From Rebecca billardiae RCC1528 (lineage: Eukaryota; Haptophyta), in assembly GCA_965240325.2 (NCBI GenBank), contig OZ251237.1, forward strand, positions 1,550,001-1,614,000: a DNA stretch of 64,000 nucleotides, in the 5' to 3' direction. Made by a program: the position numbers and the translations under genes. Under the pieces are notes generated by a model. It saw nothing but the letters and a program-made list of their open reading frames with translations. It did not search any database and had not been told where the DNA came from. Within the stretch, counting starts at the first letter, position 1; the number at the start of each line of letters is the position of its first letter. This document shows, one piece after another, positions 1-11,770 of the stretch.

Positions 1-536
1 TGTTGAGCGCGGTGAGGTAGCCGATCTCGGAGGGCAGCACCCGCGCGAGGGAGATCTGGCCGCACGTCATGCCGCCGCCCCCGCCCGTGCACGACATCTC
101 GAGGTCGTGCAGCCGCGTGAGGTAGCCGATCTCGGTGGGCATGGTGCCCGAGGTCTGCACGTCCGAGAGCACGAGCGACTCGAGGCCGCGGATCTTGCCC
201 ACCTCCGTCGGGACCGTGCCCCACCTCGACGGCCATTCGCCGATCTCCTTGCACGCGAAGTTGCTGGCGTCCGCTTGCTCGAGGCAGCGCAAGTACTCCG
301 TCGAGGTCGAGTACAGGGAGGTCGGCGGCGGCGTGGGCGGCGTTGGCGGCGGCGGCGGGCTTGGCGGCGGGAAGGGGGGCGGAGGAGGCGGCGGCGGGCT
401 CGGCGGCGGCGAGGGCGGGGTTGGCGGCGGCGGCGGGCTTGGCGGCGGCGTCGGAGGCGACGGCGGCGGCGGCGGGCTCGGCGGCGGCGAGGGCGGGATT
501 GGCGGCGGTGGCGGGCTCGGCGGCGGGCAGGGTGGC

Positions 537-576
<40 letters not shown>

Positions 577-710
577 TGGGTGCCGTGGGAGGGCTCGGGG
601 GCTCGTCGTACGTTGGCGGCGGGCTCGGCGGCGGCGGCGAGGGCGAAGGCGGCGGCGGAGAGCCGGGCGGGACCGACGGTGGCGGCGGCGGCGGCGAGGG
701 CGGCGGGAAG

Positions 711-746
<36 letters not shown>

Positions 747-893
747 GAGGGCGTCGGTGGCGGCGAGGGCGGCGGCGGCGGCGGTGGCGGCGGCGGCGGC
801 GGCGGCGGGGTGTAGGGCGGCGGCGGCGGCGAGGGCGGCGGCGAGGGCGGTGAGGGCGGCGGTGACGGGGGCGGCGGCGAGGGCGGCGGCACG

Positions 894-929
<36 letters not shown>

Positions 930-1957
930 GCGGGCGGCGGGCTCGGCGGCGGTGAGGGCGGCGGCGGCGAGGGCGAGGGCGGCGGCGGCGGCGGCGGCGA
1001 GGGGGGCGGCAGCGGCGAGGGCGGCGGCGGCGGCGAGGGCGGCGGGGTAGGGGGCGGCGGCGGCGAGGGCGGCGGCGGCGGCGAGGGCGGGGGCGATGGC
1101 GGCGATGGTGGCGGCGCTGGCGATGGCGGCGGCGGCGGCGGGCTCGGCGGCGGGGTGGGCGGCGGGCTCGGCGGCGGGCTCGGCGGCGGTGGCGAGGGTG
1201 ATGGCGGCGGCGGCGGCGATGGCGGCGGCGATGGGGGCGGCGGCGAGGGCGGCGGCGATGGTGGCGGCGATGGCGGCGGCGATGGCGGCGGGCTTGGCGG
1301 CGGGCTTGGCGGCGGCGGCGACGGCGGCGGCGAGGGCGGCGGCGAGGGCGGTGGGGATGGCGGCGGGCTCGGCGGCGGCGGCGATGGCGGCGGCGATGGC
1401 GGCGGCGAGGGCGGCGGCGATGGCGGCGGCGAGGGCGGCGGCGGTGATGGCGGCGGCGATGGTGGCGGCGAGGGCGGCGGCGAGGGCGGCGGCGTCGGCG
1501 GCGGCGAGGGCGGCGGGCTCGGCGGCGGCGAGGGCGGCGGCGTCGGCGGCGGCGAGGGCGGCGGCGAGGGCGGCGGCGTCGGCGGCGGCGAGGGCGGCGG
1601 GCTCGGCGGCGGCGAGGGCGGCGGCGTCGGCGGCGGCGAGGGCGGCGGCGAGGGCGGCGGCGATGGAGGCGGCGATGGAGGCGGGCTCGGCGGCGGCGAT
1701 GGTGGCGGCGATGGCGGCGGCGACGGCGGCGGCGATGGCGGTGGGGATGGTGGCGGGCTCGGCGGCGGCGGCGATGGCGGCGGCGATGGCGGCGGCGATG
1801 GCGGCGGCGAGGGCGGCGGGCTTGGCGGTGGGGATGGCGGCGAGCTCGGCGGCGGCGGCGAGGGCGGCGGCGAGGGCGGTGGCGAGGGCTGGGCGGCAGC
1901 CAGGATGACCAGCGCACCGAGCACGAGCACGCGCATCAGAGCAGGAGCACGCGCCAT
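1..1957 (-). CDS. Proline-rich/leucine-rich-repeat surface protein, 3' end cut by window
   Basis: Partial gene read from the ATG at 1957 down to base 1, open throughout (652 codons). It starts with a signal peptide of about 22 residues (MARAPALMRVLVLGALVILA, then AAQ). A rod of SPPP/PPPP repeats covers residues 23 to about 545. A short Cys-containing linker and the first leucine-rich repeats (LPTEIGYLTRLHDLEM type) follow. The window ends inside the LRR domain. From about base 1 to 770 it is essentially identical to the gene at 4251-7817, including the non-repetitive linker and a TYDEPPSPP motif in the rod, so the two are recent duplicates lying head to head. By analogy the missing part should hold the remaining LRRs, a second globular domain and a C-terminal membrane helix. 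The function, cell-surface adhesion or wall structure, is inference. The opposite strand holds long Gly/Ala-rich open frames that are artefacts of the repeat. Confidence 0.85.
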
Positions 1958-2448
1958 CCTCGCGTCGGTGGTCCTGTACCGTGCGCACGACGCGCTCAAA
2001 CGCGGCGGAAAGGCACGTCGGCGAGCACCTCGCCTGATTTCGGCCGCTCAAGTTGTGTACGTCGTCGGTTGATGAAGTCCGCGCGTTGTTGATGGGATCA
2101 CGCGCAGCAGATATTAGGTCAGATCGTGTCGGCTGCTTCGCGCGCGTGCCTGCCTCCAGATTCTGAGCATCATTGATGATGTCGATTCAGCCGGGTTATT
2201 TGTAAGACCCCTTGATTCAGCGCCGGCCCCAAATCACATGGGCCATGGCGACCGAACAACCCTCCGCTGGCGGCGCTTGACAGTGGTGAGTGTGGAGAAT
2301 CGGAGTGAGGGCGACGATGGCGTTTGCACGGGGACGATGGTTAGCAGTGCCGTCTGTGTTCTCACCGCTGCTCTGTGACTTTCTTTTCTAGACCCCGGCA
2401 GTTCTGACGCATTCTTTTTCGCTAGCCCTGAGCAGCGGGCTCATCTGA

Positions 2449-2576
2449 AACCGCAAGCTCGGCATACCTCTCAGCCGAGCGTGCACGTGCCTTGCGCGAC
2501 GCGACGCCGGCATTGCCGCCGGGCGATATAGGCGTAGTGTGAGCGCGCGCCGTGAAGCCTCGGCACGGATCGAGAG
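2449..2576 (+). repeat. Inverted repeat, left arm
   Basis: About 128 bp that pairs with 3243-3374 in reverse complement with only a handful of substitutions and one short indel. The arms run from ccgcaagctcgg to atcgagag. They are separated by about 670 bp and sit between the divergent paralogues at 1957 and 4251. Confidence 0.85.
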
Positions 2577-3242
2577 CAATGAAATAATAATGATGCCGCG
2601 TGCGCGCGTGGACAGTCGGCAAGTCCAACTACTACTAACTTCGGGCACAACATCATCCACCAGCTGCTGACCAAGAACAGGCTACACCATCGTCCACCAC
2701 GACCTGCCACTGACCAAGAAGGCGACGACATCATCCGCACCAGCTGCTGACCAAGTAGGGGACGGCCTGGCCAACGCCAACATGCTCACTCGCCTTTGAT
2801 TTCGTACCCATGCACTTCCTGGTGGGCCTGACGACGTCCGGACGACGACAACAACGACATCCGCCATGGGGACCAACATCAACGCGCTCACACCACTGCA
2901 ACTGCTGCAAGCTTCGACCAGTACCACTACAGACGAATCAGGAGAGCTGCGCCCTCGTGCCTGTGTCTTTAAATCATAGAATTAGTCTGTGCGTTGAGCA
3001 GTGCCGTTAGAAAGCTTGACAACTGACTCTCTTGCCGGGGCGATCGTCACGTCGCATCGTCACGCAAGGCCCGCCCGCACGTCATAGTGGCGTATGTCTT
3101 CATGGTTGCAACGCTCGACTAGTCTTCACGAGTTGCAGCGTCGCGATAGCCCTTTCGTGCAACGGAGGCAGGTGTAATGTGATGTCCAATGGTGGGTGGT
3201 GCCGTCAGCAGTTGTCGACAGCTGACCGAGACGTTGAGGACA

Positions 3243-3374
3243 CTCTCGATCCGTGCCGAGGCTTCACGGCGGGCGCTCACACTACGCCTACATCGCCCGG
3301 CGGCAATGCAGGTGTCGCGTCGCGCAAGGCACGTGCACGCTCGGCTGAGAGGTACTGATGCCGAGCTTGCGGTT
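3243..3374 (-). repeat. Inverted repeat, right arm
   Basis: Reverse-complement partner of 2449-2576. It begins ctctcgatccgtgccgagg and ends gagcttgcgg. Short open frames cross it on both strands but differ between the arms, so I do not call it coding. Confidence 0.85.
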
Positions 3375-4250
3375 TGGCGGCGCATGCGTCCACGGCGGCC
3401 GAGGCGCGAGACAGGCAGAGCTAGGCAAGGCGCGCGGCGCGCTGCGGCGCGCGAGGCCATCGACAAGCCGCGCGACCGCGCCAGATCGCTCGGCGTGCGC
3501 AGCAGCGGCCGCACGAGCCCACGCCGTGCACGCCCCGAGCGGCCCGCCACAGCGGCGGCGGCCCCGCGCGCCGCGCCGCTGCAAAAATCTGTAAGGTGAA
3601 GCTCCGGCGCCGGACTCAGCTGGAGTCGTCGGCGATCCTGGGAAGGCGGGAAACTGTCTCGAATCTTCAAAATCGGGGGCGAGCGGTGGATCTTCGTGGT
3701 CGAATTCAAATTTAACGCGGAACGGCGCGATCCTGGACTCCGGTGCTTGCGTGGCCAAGCTGCCAGAGGGGTGCTGATGGAATCGCGCTGTCTTGAGAGG
3801 TCGCGTTCGTTCGACGAAGAGATTTCGGCACGCGCTCACGTGTATTGGACGAGAATCTTAATCAGCCAATGGATGAGCAGTGGATTCCCTGCGCCATCCG
3901 CCATGCGTTCAGAAGCTTCAATGCGGTATGGGTTCGGTTGTGATGACTCATGACTGATGAGAGATATTTTTGTGGGTACCGGCCAAAGAATATAAGATGT
4001 GGTGCGTAGCAGGCTTCGTGAACCATCGCCGACACCAGGGCTCGGTAGCTGGCCTCTGCGGCGGGCGGCGCGCCGAGGTGAAAAAGCGGCGGGCGGTGCG
4101 AAGACGAGCCGCGATGCGCGCTGAACAAAAGCCGCGGCTGAGCGCTCAAGTTTCGCATCTCGACGCTGGTCCGAGGGCCGCGTGCACGCTGCTCCAGTCG
4201 GTGCGGTTGCTGCACGGACACTGCGTGCTCTTGGCGCAGCCCGCACGAGG

Positions 4251-5578
4251 ATGTCGCGCGCTCCTGCTCTGATGCGCGCGCTCGTGATCGGCGCGCTAGT
4301 CGCCCTGGCTGCCGCCCAGCCGTCGCCGCCGCCGTCGCCGCCGCCGTCGCCACCGCCGTCGCCGCCGCCGTCGCCGCCGCCCCCGTTGCCGCAGCCTGCG
4401 CCGCCGCCGTCGCCGCCGCCGTCGCCGCCGCCGACGCCGCCGCCGTCGCCGCCGCCCTCGCCGCCGCCCTCGCCGCCGCCCTCGCCGCCGCCGCCCTCGC
4501 CGCCGCCCTCGCCGCCGCCCTCGCCGCCGCCCTCGCCGCCGCCCTCGCCGCCGCCGCCGAGCCCGCCGCCATCCCCGCCGCCGACGCCGCCGCCATCGCC
4601 GCCGCCGTCGCCGCCGCCGTCGCCGCCGCCATCGCCACCGCCGTCGCCGCCGCCGCCGTCCCCGCCGCCAAGCCCGCCTCCAACGCCGCCGCCGTCGCCA
4701 CCACCAAGCCCGCCTCCATCGCCGCCGCCGTCGCCGCCGCCCTCGCCGCCGCCCTCGCCGCCACCGTCGCCGCCGCCCTCGCCGCCGCCCTCGCCGCCGC
4801 CCTCGCCGCCGCCCTCGCCGCCGCCGACGCCGCCGCCATCGCCGCCGCCATCGCCGCCGCCATCGCCGCCGCCCTCGCCGCCGCCCTCGCCACCGCCGTC
4901 GCCGCCGCCATCGCCGCCGCCATCGCCGCCGCCCTCGCCGCCGCCCTCGCCGCCTCCGACGCCGCCGCCCTCGCCGCCGCCCTCGCCGCCGCCCTCTCCG
5001 CCGCCGTCGCCGCCGCCATCGCCGCCGCCATCGCCGCCGCCATCGCCGCCGCCATCGCCGCCGCCATCGCCGCCGCCGTCGCCGCCGCCGTCGCCGCCGC
5101 CATCGCCCCCGCCATCGCCGCCGCCGACGCCGCCGCCCTCGCCGCCGCCCTCGCCGCCGCCCTCGCCGCCGCCCTCGCCGCCGCCCTCGCCGCCGCCGCC
5201 AAGCCCGCCGCCAAGCCCGCCGCCAAGCCCGCCGCCAAGCCCGCCGCCATCGCCGCCGCCATCGCCTCCGCCGCCATCGCCACCACCATCGCCGCCGCCG
5301 CCGCCGTCGCCGTCGCCACCGCCGCCGAGCCCGCCGCCGAGCCCGCCGCCCACCCCGCCGCCGAGCCCGCCGCCGCCGCCGCCATCGCCAGCGCCGCCAC
5401 CATCGCCGCCATCGCCCCCGCCCTCGCCGCCGCCGCCGCCCTCGCCGCCGCCGCCCCCTACCCCGCCACCCTCGCCGCCGCCGCCGCCCTCGCCGCTGCC
5501 GCCCCCCTCGCCGCCGCCGCCGCCGCCGCCCTCGCCCTCGCCGCCGCCGCCCTCGCCGCCGCCCTCGCCGCCGCCCGC

Positions 5579-5614
<36 letters not shown>

Positions 5615-5724
5615 CGTGCCGCCGCCCTCGCCGCCGCCCCCGTCGCCGCCGCCCTCACCGCCCTCGCCGCCGCCCTCGCCGCCGCCGAGCCCGCCGCCCT
5701 CGCCGCCGCCCTCGCCGCCGCCCT

Positions 5725-5797
<73 letters not shown>

Positions 5798-5931
5798 CTT
5801 CCCGCCGCCCTCGCCGCCGCCGCCGCCACCGTCGGTCCCGCCCGGCTCTCCGCCGCCGCCTTCGCCCTCGCCGCCGCCGCCGAGCCCGCCGCCAACGTAC
5901 GACGAGCCCCCGAGCCCTCCCACGGCACCCA

Positions 5932-5971
<40 letters not shown>

Positions 5972-7817
5972 GCCACCCTGCCCGCCGCCGAGCCCGCCAC
6001 CGCCGCCAATCCCGCCCTCGCCGCCGCCGAGCCCGCCGCCGCCGCCGTCGCCTCCGACGCCGCCGCCAAGCCCGCCGCCGCCGCCAACCCCGCCCTCGCC
6101 GCCGCCGAGCCCGCCGCCGCCTCCTCCGCCCCCCTTCCCGCCGCCAAGCCCGCCGCCGCCGCCAACGCCGCCCACGCCGCCGCCGACCTCCCTGTACTCG
6201 ACCTCGACGGAGTACTTGCGCTGCCTCGAGCAAGCGGACGCCAGCAACTTCGCGTGCAAGGAGATCGGCGAATGGCCGTCGAGGTGGGGCACGGTCCCGA
6301 CGGAGGTGGGCAAGATCCGCGGCCTCGAGTCGCTCGTGCTCTCGGACGTGCAGACCTCGGGCACCATGCCCACCGAGATCGGCTACCTCACGCGGCTGCA
6401 CGACCTCGAGATGTCGTGCACGGGCGGGGGCGGCGGCATGACGTGCGGCCAGATCTCCCTCGCGCGGGTGCTGCCCTCCGAGATCGGCTACCTCACCGCG
6501 CTCAACAGTGTGTCGCTCACCGACCTCGACTCGCCGAGCACCGAGATCCCCACCGAGATCGGCAAGTGCACCGACCTCGAGGATTTCGAGCTGAGCGGCG
6601 TCTCGATCGGCGGCACGCTCCCGACACAGCTCTTCGGCGGCGCGCTCACCATGCTCAGCCTCGACACTGTCAGCGGGATCGGCGGGCCCATCCCCACGGA
6701 GATCGGCACCGTGCTCACCAACCCCACGGTGTCCGCGCAGTCCCAAGACGTGATCTTGAACAACTTCGACAGCCCAGGCCTCACGGGCTCCATCCCGACC
6801 GAGATCGGCGCGATGAGCGGCGTGAGCTACCTGCAGCTCTCGCGGCACATCAACGTGGACGGCTCGGTGCCGACGGAGATCGGCATGATGGTGTCGCTCA
6901 CGGACCTCGAGATCAACAACAACAACCTCGGCGGCGCGCTGCCCACCGAGATCGCGCGCATTGCCACCAAGACCGCCGTGGTCAAGCAGGACGGCACGGT
7001 CAAGGTCGGCTCGGGCGGCGCGCCTCTGGACTCGCTCATCGTGTCGGGCAACAACCTGGGCGGCGCGATCCCGACCGAGTTTGCGCGCGTGACCGACCTC
7101 TCGACCTGCCAGCTGGAGGAGATCAGCAACACGTTCTTCACTGACCTGGGCATGGAGCGCGACAACTTCTTCCTGGTCAACCCGACGACCAAGTTCTCCG
7201 ACAGCAGCTGCCTGCCCAGCGGCGCGTACTCGTCGCCGCCGTCGCCGCCGCCGGGCGAGCAGGACGCGCCGGCAGAGGGCCTCAACATCGACGCCGACCT
7301 CAAGATGCAGGGCGACCCCTCGCTGTGCAACAGCGCGACGTTCCGGGACGGCGTGACCAAGGGTATCGCGCGTGCTGTCAACGTGCAGCCGAACCGGGTC
7401 GAGATCACCGGCTGCAAGGGCGGCTCGGTGATCGTCTCGTTCCGCATCAAGCAGGTGACGGGCGAGTACACCGACTCGATCAGCGTGGCGGACAAGCTGC
7501 GCAACTCCGAGATCCAGAAGCTGATCGCCAACTACGTGACAGCGAACACGGGTGTGGCGGTTGCGGCCAACTCGATCGACATCACCGGCATCTCCGAGTT
7601 CGGCTTCAACCCGCCGCCACCGCCGAGCCCGCCGCCCTCATCGCCACCGCCGGCTCTCCCGCCGGCAGGTGCTCAGGGCCTGTCGGACGCTGAGATCGCG
7701 GGTGCGACCGTCGGCTCCGTGGGTGGCTGCATCTGCCTGTGCGGCATCGCGTATCTCGTCTACTACTACTATGGCAAGGGCCAGCAGGGCGGTGACGCGG
7801 CGATCGCGCGCGCCTAA
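4251..7817 (+). CDS. Membrane-anchored proline-rich/LRR surface protein (1188 aa)
   Basis: Single-exon gene. The ATG at 4251 is chosen over an in-frame ATG at 4182 because it gives a clean signal peptide (MSRAPALMRALVIGALVALA) matching both paralogues. Order: signal peptide 1-23; SPPP/PPPP rod 24-646; Cys-containing linker; about ten plant-type LRRs with PTEIG cores, roughly 660-985; a short SPPSPPP hinge near 993; a globular domain at about 1000-1110 with conserved NRVEITGCKGGSVIVSFRI, resembling SEA-like domains of surface proteins; a second proline hinge near 1119; one transmembrane helix at about 1148-1172; and a tail of about 15 residues. It is predicted as a type I plasma-membrane or wall-associated protein with an extended, probably hydroxyproline-glycosylated rod that displays the LRR domain. 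No kinase domain follows the helix, so it is not a receptor kinase. Ligand and role are unknown. Confidence 0.9.
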
Positions 7818-8169
7818 GCATTTATTCCCCCAAGTCCATTCGCTCTGCACGCCGGCGTCGACGACCGCTGCTGCCGTGGGCGCAGGTCGAGTCGCGCGCC
7901 AGCCGGTACGGCTGAGCACTCCATCCACCAAGTGTCTGCTCCTCGCTGTGTCGTCCGCGTCGCGGTGACGCCCGCGCCACCCACTGCCTGACTCCGACGC
8001 GGCTCTGCGGGAACCTTCACCCCGATCGTCACCTGCTAATTTTGCCGGTCGGGTTGTCCGGCACTGCGTCCGCTGACTACTCATCTCTGTCTGTGCCCGG
8101 AGGCGCCTTCAATCTTATAATTATAATACTGACTATTAATAACACGATGATGATATATATATATATAAC

Positions 8170-8400
8170 TAGGGGGCAGGGCCAGGGCTGCGGGTGGGCC
8201 CGCGGTGGGGCCGGTGGCGCACTGCCTAACCTATACGGTCTGACTCTGAGACTGAGTACTCACTTCAAAAAGAGCCTAGTCAGGGAACCGTGGATTTGGG
8301 CACCGCGTGGAAAGTTCAAGTGGAAGGGCATAATAACTCCGAACTCGTGGCCCGAAGTCAGGCGCGGACGCGCATTCACCATTCTGATGAATGATGCGGA
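8170..8400 (+). repeat. Dispersed repeat related to 61780-61870
   Basis: Shares the ordered phrases ggcagggcc, tgcgggtgg, ggtggcgcactg and aggcgcggacgc with 61780-61870, with differing spacing. It follows an AT microsatellite, and one also lies near the other copy. It is probably a degenerate mobile element. Confidence 0.4.
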
Positions 8401-9716
8401 TCCGATATTGCGGTATACTGTGTATATTTAAGGTACTAGCTTAGCAGCCGTCGTCAAAACCCCCATTGGCCATTACACAAACAAAGACCGCCCCCCTGCC
8501 GGCTGCCCCCATTCACCATTGTGATTGGGCAATCAAATTATTCGGCACTTATTATGCGTGCATACAGCGTCATCAAAAACCCCGCCATATTATAAGAAGT
8601 TAGAAGATCGATGGCCCCCGCCATTGTGACTCAGATTTAATAATGTATGTGATGAGAAATCGCGGCGCACTTATGCGTGCATAGTCGCCGAAGGGATGAC
8701 TGGCAGCCACATGGTCCCCGCAGTGAGCGCTAGATGCCCCACGCACTGATCAGGCGCTTCAGAAAGCTTTGTGCGAATCCGAAGGTCGACGGGCGTCGGC
8801 CAACCCGTCGGCCAAAGCATGCGCCACTTTTGCTGTGATTCACTCTCTTCGACAGTGAAGAGTGACGCGATATCTCACTCAGCCGAGTGACCGAGGACTC
8901 ATCCTCATGCAGATCACAGATGACACAGACACTGAGTAGCATAGCACTCAGGCAGGCGATACTGATAGATACATCAGGCAATCGCGGGCGGCAATAAGAA
9001 GTCAGAGATCCCACGGCAAGTGACAAGTCTCATCTATCATCGATACTGCTTTTAGTTTTTAGCCGCGTTCGGTCGCCCGAAAGCCTATCGGCGGAGTCTC
9101 CGTTTCTTCAGTTAGGTCCGCCCGCTGCGCACTTGGCACAGGCGCGGGCCGGCCGCCGCGGGGGGCGCAGGCGGAGGCAGAGCCCCCCACTGAGTCTTCA
9201 GGCCCGGCTGGCGCAAGGCCGACTATATTGTTTTTATTGGGCACTTATTTTGGAGCAAATATATGGCATGATGTTGCACGATGCCGGCGCACTGCCAGTG
9301 GTCAGGAGCGCTGATGACGTGACTTGGAGTCCAGGCTCGGCGCGCGCGCCGCAGCCAGCACCGCGCCACCCGCGGCCGCGAGCGGCTGGGCCGGCCGGCG
9401 GCGCTGCCGGCGAGCAGACGTAACTAGTTAGTCTGCTTGGTTTCTTAATGGGACTGTGCGTATAGCGAACAAAACAATATCGCTAGCGATAGTCTCAGTT
9501 TCTACGCCAGATCCGCAGATAGTAGTAAGTCCCAGTTTCTTAACGTGACAGCTTCTTATTGCCAGCGATTGCCTGTACAGAATGGCCGTCAGATGTGAGA
9601 AGAGAGAGTGAGTCACCTTGGCCCCTGCAAGTTGCAGCTGCCCAGTTCCCATGCGCAGCCCCGGACAGTCGATAACGCGAACCCGGGCTGATCGAGGACG
9701 TGGACATAGGCGTCAG

Positions 9717-9810
9717 AGTGGTCGAGCAGTCGAAAGGAAAGCTATGAAGCCTCATGCTCACGCAGTGGTCGAGCAGTCGAAAGGAAAGCTATGAAGCCTC
9801 ATGCTCACGC
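9717..9810 (+). repeat. 47-bp perfect tandem duplication
   Basis: Two adjacent identical 47-bp units (9717-9763 and 9764-9810), each containing gtggtcgagcagtcgaaagg and ending in catgctcacgc. Perfect identity suggests a very recent slip or an assembly artefact. Confidence 0.9.
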
Positions 9811-10880
9811 GTTCGTAGTGCATACGACCGCGCCAACCTGCCTACATACAAAACGCCATATATCTCCCTGTGACCCGGTGACCCGGACGTTGGCGCAGCG
9901 GCCGTGGGTCCCGGTGGGATGGGATCACGGGCACTACGCGAGCTTTCCTTTTCGTTTGCCCGGGCTTCGTTCGCGTGACGGCGAGGGCGAATCTGGAGGC
10001 CGCCAACCCGGACTGCGGACAGCGACTCACGGCGAGCACGCCGCACCAGCGCTTGGGGCGGGCGGCGGGGCGCCGAGGCCGTGGAGTTGCCGATACAAGC
10101 CGCGCCGCCTTGAGACACCGATCGTGCGGGTTGATGCAGCCCTAGACGGTTGGTGACGAGTGCCGATCAGCTTACACGCGGCTTGCCTGCAGTGGAGATG
10201 AAACAACAGACCGTGAGCGCCCTGAAGCGACGAACCGGAGTCTGCTTCGGGAGTTCGGGTTGCGCATGGGCGCAGCAACTTGCGCACATTTGTATGCAAC
10301 GCCTGCGCACGTGGCTGTTGTCATGCTATGTCTGAGTAGTTGCTCTGGTGAGTAGGCCGGTCAAGGGCTCACGAGATTTGCAAGGGCAAGAAGAGAATTG
10401 CGTGCGAGGTGCAGATATGCTCACGATCGGTGACTCCAGGCGGCGTTGCTTGCGCGAAAGTACATGCTCCCTCGCTCGGCCGCAGCTCGTGCCCCGAGTT
10501 GATCGCATCGCGCGCCAGGCGGGCGCTCTCGGCGGAGACCGGCGTGGACTGCTCATTGTGAGGCGACGCTCGCATGCGCGCTGATCGTCGGCGCGGCGAT
10601 GTCGACGAGGACTCGAGGAGCGAGCGGCGGGGTGCAGCGCTGAGCAGTGAGTGAGCACGGGCGCATCCAGCGGAACCGGCCGGTGAGCAACGGGCGGCAT
10701 TCATCCGGATTATTCCGGACTTGCGCGCCGCCGCCGCCCGGCGCCGGGCGGCCGCGCGCCGCCCGGCAAAGTTATTGGCCCAAAAGTTGAACGCGAGGAC
10801 GCACTGGCAAGGGCTGCCCCAGCCCAAGTTGGCACCTGTCCGCGCGCAACCGCACGCGTATCTCGCGCACCCTGCGTGAG

Positions 10881-11679
10881 ATGGCTCGCGCTTGCATGTT
10901 GATGCGCGTGCTTGCACTCGCCATTCTCGTGACCTTGGCCGACGCGGTAAATCCGCCCTCGCCGCCAGCGCCGCCGCCGAGCCCGCCGCCCTCGCCGCCG
11001 CCCTCGCCGCCGCCCTCGCCGCCGCCAAGCCCGCCGCCCTCGCCGCCGCCCCCGTCGCCGCCGCCGTCACCACCGCCGTCGCCGCCCCCCTCGCCGCCGC
11101 CGTCGCCGCCGCCCTCGCCGCCCCCCTCGCCGCCGCCCTCGCCGCCGCCCTCGCCGCCGCCCTCGCCGCCGCCCTCGCCGCCGCCCTCGCCGCCGCCCTC
11201 GCCGCCGCCCTCGCCGCCGCCCTCGCCGCCGCCCTCGCCGCCGCCGCCCTCGCCGCCGCCAAGCCCACCGCCCTCGCCGCCGCCGAGCCCGCCGCCCTCG
11301 CCGCCGCCGAGCCCGCCGCCCTCGCCACCGCCCTCGCCGCCGCCGCCCTCGCCACCGCCCTCGCCGCCGCCGTTGCCGCCGCCGTCGCCGCCACCCTCGC
11401 CGCCGCCGCCCTCGCCGCCGCCGGCGCCGCCGCCCTCGCCGCCGCCGCCCTCGCCGCCGCCCTCGCCGCCGCCGCCGCCCTCGCCCTCGCCGCCACCGCC
11501 AAGCCCGCCGCCGAGCCCTCCGCCCGTGCCGCCGCCGAGCCCGCCGCCGCCACCGCCGCCGCCCTTCCCGCCGCCGAGCCCGCCGCCGCCGCCGAACCCA
11601 CCGTCACCGCCGCCGAGCCCGCCGCCGCCGCCCACCCCTCCCTCGCCGCCACCCTCGCCCCCGCCGCCGCCGCCACCAG

Positions 11680-11713
<34 letters not shown>

Positions 11714-11737
11714 CTCGCCCTCGCCGCCGCCGCCCTC

Positions 11738-11770
<33 letters not shown>

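Larger units (their letters stand above)
1958..4250. other. Intergenic region between head-to-head paralogues
   Basis: About 2.3 kb between two divergent surface-protein genes. It holds the two arms of an imperfect inverted repeat (listed separately). Between the arms a short phrase, accagctgctgaccaag, recurs around 2660-2755. Open frames here are short, overlap one another on both strands and match no family I recognise. The promoters of both flanking genes must lie here, but I see no motif I can assign. Confidence 0.6.
7818..10880. other. Intergenic region, no gene seen
   Basis: About 3 kb between two same-strand paralogues. It contains an AT microsatellite at 8153-8168, a GC-rich stretch at about 8170-8400 that shares phrases with 61780-61870, the motif actcaggcaggcgat near 8946 that also occurs in the palindromic element at 58.6 kb, and a 47-bp tandem duplication at 9717-9810. 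Open frames are short and look random. The 3' UTR of the upstream gene and the promoter of the downstream gene should be here. Confidence 0.55.

Noticed and set aside
3836-6373. Minus-strand Gly-rich open frame of 845 codons opposite the SPPP rod
   Set aside because: It is the antisense reading of CCG repeats (GGC reads Gly). The plus strand has a signal peptide, LRRs and a membrane anchor in one frame.
4251-7817. LRR receptor kinase
   Set aside because: Only about 15 residues follow the transmembrane helix. There is no kinase domain.
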